Shown here: piece by piece, positions 62,829-64,000 of the stretch | Layout of the letters: each line of letters starts with the position of its first letter | Numbering within the stretch: the first letter of the stretch is position 1 | Source: an uncultured delta proteobacterium | Lineage (GTDB): Bacteria; Myxococcota; Myxococcia; Myxococcales; 40CM-4-68-19 | Direction: 5' to 3' | Assembly (NCBI GenBank): GCA_903911145.1 | Contig: CAIWCD010000034.1 | Span: 1 to 64,000, forward strand | DNA length: 64,000 nt | Position numbers and translations under genes: made by a program | Notes under the pieces: model-generated | The model's input: only the letters and a program-made list of their open reading frames with translations | Database searches by the model: none | Told to the model about the DNA's origin: nothing

Positions 62829-64000
62829 CGGACGTGCGCACACGCGTGAAGCTGCGCAAGTGTCGGCTGATCGTCCAGAGCGGGCCTGGCGCGGGTCGCG
62901 AGCTCGTCAGCGACAAGGAGCGCCTGCGCATCGGAAACGCGCGGGTGCTGCCCGGGCACAACGACAGCGGCAACGATCTCGCGCTCGATGATCGCAAGCT
63001 CTCCCGTGCCCACTGCGAGATCACGCGCACGAGCGCCGGATACGACCTGATCGATCTCGACTCGGCGGGCGGCACGTTCCTCGACGGCGCGCGCGTTTCG
63101 CAGGCCAGCCTCAGACCCGGCATGACGATCGCGGTCGGCGATTCGACGATTCTCTTCTCGCCGCTCGAGGAGGAGATCGTCGTCGAGACCGAGCGCGCCG
63201 GCGCGTTCGCGGGGATGGTCGGCAGCTCGCTGCAGATGCGCCAGATCTTCGGGCTGCTCAAGAAGGTCGCGCCGATGGACGTCTCGGTGCTCATCTCTGG
63301 CGAGACCGGCACGGGCAAGGAGCTCGTCGCGCGCGCGCTGCACAAGGAGAGCTCGCGCAAGGGGCCGTTCGTGGTGCTCGACTGCGGCTCGATCCCGGAG
63401 AACCTGATCGAGAGCGAGCTGTTCGGTCATGAGAAGGGCGCGTTCACGGGTGCCATCGCCTCGCGCGAGGGCGCGTTCGAGCGCGCGATGGGCGGCACGA
63501 TCTTCCTCGACGAGATCGGCGAGCTGCGCCTCGACATGCAGCCACGGCTCCTGCGTGTGCTGGAGAATCGCGAGGTGCGGCGCGTCGGCGGCAACGATGT
63601 GATCGATGTCGATTGCCGCATCGTCGCCGCGACCAATCGCGACCTTGCGCACGAGGTGCAGGCGGGGCGCTTCCGCGAAGATCTCTTCTTCCGACTCAAC
63701 GTGATCAACGTACCGTTGCCCGCGCTGCGCCAGCGTCCGGAAGACATCGTGCGCATCTTCGAGAACGCGCTCTCGGCTCCCGATGTGGTCGAGCGCTATG
63801 GCCGCAAGCAGCTCACGCTGCCCGCCGCGCGCGTGCTCTCCGACTATCGGTGGCCGGGCAACGTGCGCGAGCTGATGAACGTCGTCAGCCACGCGCTGAC
63901 GTTTGCGGACGGGCCGACCATCGACGTGCAGGAGCTCCCCACGCGGCTGACGGGTGCGCCGCGCAGGGCCCCGGTGCCGCTCAATGAGCATCTCGGTTTT
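62825..64000 (+). CDS. FHA-domain sigma-54-dependent transcriptional activator (partial, runs off window)
   Basis: Not in the ORF track because no stop lies before the window end; 392 codons are visible. Residues 20-115 form an FHA phosphothreonine-binding domain ([36 protein letters not shown]). The AAA+ domain has Walker [29 protein letters not shown] with the sigma-54-contacting GAFTGA loop, Walker [13 protein letters not shown] and [10 protein letters not shown]. The DNA-binding HTH must lie beyond the edge. FHA-EBPs are abundant in myxobacteria and respond to Ser/Thr kinases. ATGA overlap upstream. Confidence 0.94.
   Translation, partial: MTDVRTRVKLRKCRLIVQSGPGAGRELVSDKERLRIGNARVLPGHNDSGNDLALDDRKLSRAHCEITRTSAGYDLIDLDSAGGTFLDGARVSQASLRPGMTIAVGDSTILFSPLEEEIVVETERAGAFAGMVGSSLQMRQIFGLLKKVAPMDVSVLISGETGTGKELVARALHKESSRKGPFVVLDCGSIPENLIESELFGHEKGAFTGAIASREGAFERAMGGTIFLDEIGELRLDMQPRLLRVLENREVRRVGGNDVIDVDCRIVAATNRDLAHEVQAGRFREDLFFRLNVINVPLPALRQRPEDIVRIFENALSAPDVVERYGRKQLTLPAARVLSDYRWPGNVRELMNVVSHALTFADGPTIDVQELPTRLTGAPRRAPVPLNEHLGF

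Noticed and set aside
62651-63991. 446-aa ORF on the minus strand at the right edge
   Set aside because: Antisense to the FHA sigma-54 activator, whose plus-strand frame has complete FHA and AAA+ motifs.

Overview
The window is about 64 kb of high-GC, densely coding chromosomal DNA from a Gram-negative bacterium. It carries KDO/lipid A/Lpt genes, outer-membrane beta-barrel proteins, a sigma-54 gene and an FHA-domain enhancer-binding protein. Together with frequent GTG/TTG starts, 4-bp ATGA overlaps, strong G/C third-position bias and very long spurious antisense ORFs, this fits a myxobacterium-like or other deltaproteobacterial lineage (inference; no rRNA is present to confirm it). No tRNA, rRNA, intact insertion sequence or CRISPR array was recognised.

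Layout. (1) 1-7.0 kb: part of a surface-glycan cluster with two GT-C-type membrane proteins, a Wzy-like polymerase, a class I methyltransferase with an N-terminal zinc ribbon, and a Wzx-like flippase. (2) 7.1-9.9 kb: an accessory patch with an unknown helical protein and its terminator, a two-gene AbiEii-type nucleotidyltransferase module, a 12 x 21-bp tandem array whose units form mini-hairpins, and the wreck of a Fic-family gene. (3) 11.1-21.6 kb: a conserved envelope/regulatory operon kdsB-pyrG-kdsA-kdsC-lpxL-lptC-lptA-lptB-rpoN-hpf-ptsN. (4) 21.7-28.3 kb: an NAD-salvage regulon (nicotinamidase-like hydrolase; pncB-prs-nadE-nrtR operon) with three copies of one palindromic operator placed on the two predicted promoters. 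It sits between ptsN and hprK-rapZ, which are neighbours in many other proteobacteria. (5) 28.3-45.9 kb: hprK-rapZ, an MshEN-domain protein, purF, an NlpC/P60 endopeptidase with a ceramidase-like hydrolase and psuG, a Sua5-type tRNA-modification enzyme, purL, an unrecognised lipoprotein/ATP-grasp/membrane-protein operon, and an alkylation-repair operon (AdaA-AlkA fusion plus Ogt). (6) 46.1-53.9 kb: a YeiH-type transporter, an M13 metallopeptidase lipoprotein, a FadL-like outer-membrane protein whose start codon lies in a perfect 14-bp stem, and a leftward four-gene operon (porin, secreted FMN-binding protein, ApbE, small membrane protein) behind a Fur-box-like palindrome. (7) 54.0-64.0 kb: a membrane Fe-S oxidoreductase of the ETF:quinone type, a small Cys-rich ORF without a standard start codon, two GNAT proteins, a GT-C/DUF2142-like membrane protein, a CorC-like CBS protein, purS-purQ behind mutually exclusive leader hairpins, an exported protein, and an FHA-sigma-54 activator that runs off the window edge.

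The genes join in several ways. PyrG supplies the CTP that KdsB needs; KdsA and KdsC make KDO, LpxL acylates lipid A and the Lpt proteins export the LPS. RpoN, PtsN and HprK form a nitrogen-PTS-like regulatory set. PurS, PurQ and the short PurL must form one FGAM synthase although purL lies 21 kb from purSQ. The best candidates for undescribed biology are the iron-linked flavin/porin operon, the hairpin-repeat array beside the nucleotidyltransferase module, and the NAD regulon inserted into the rpoN-ptsN-hprK neighbourhood.
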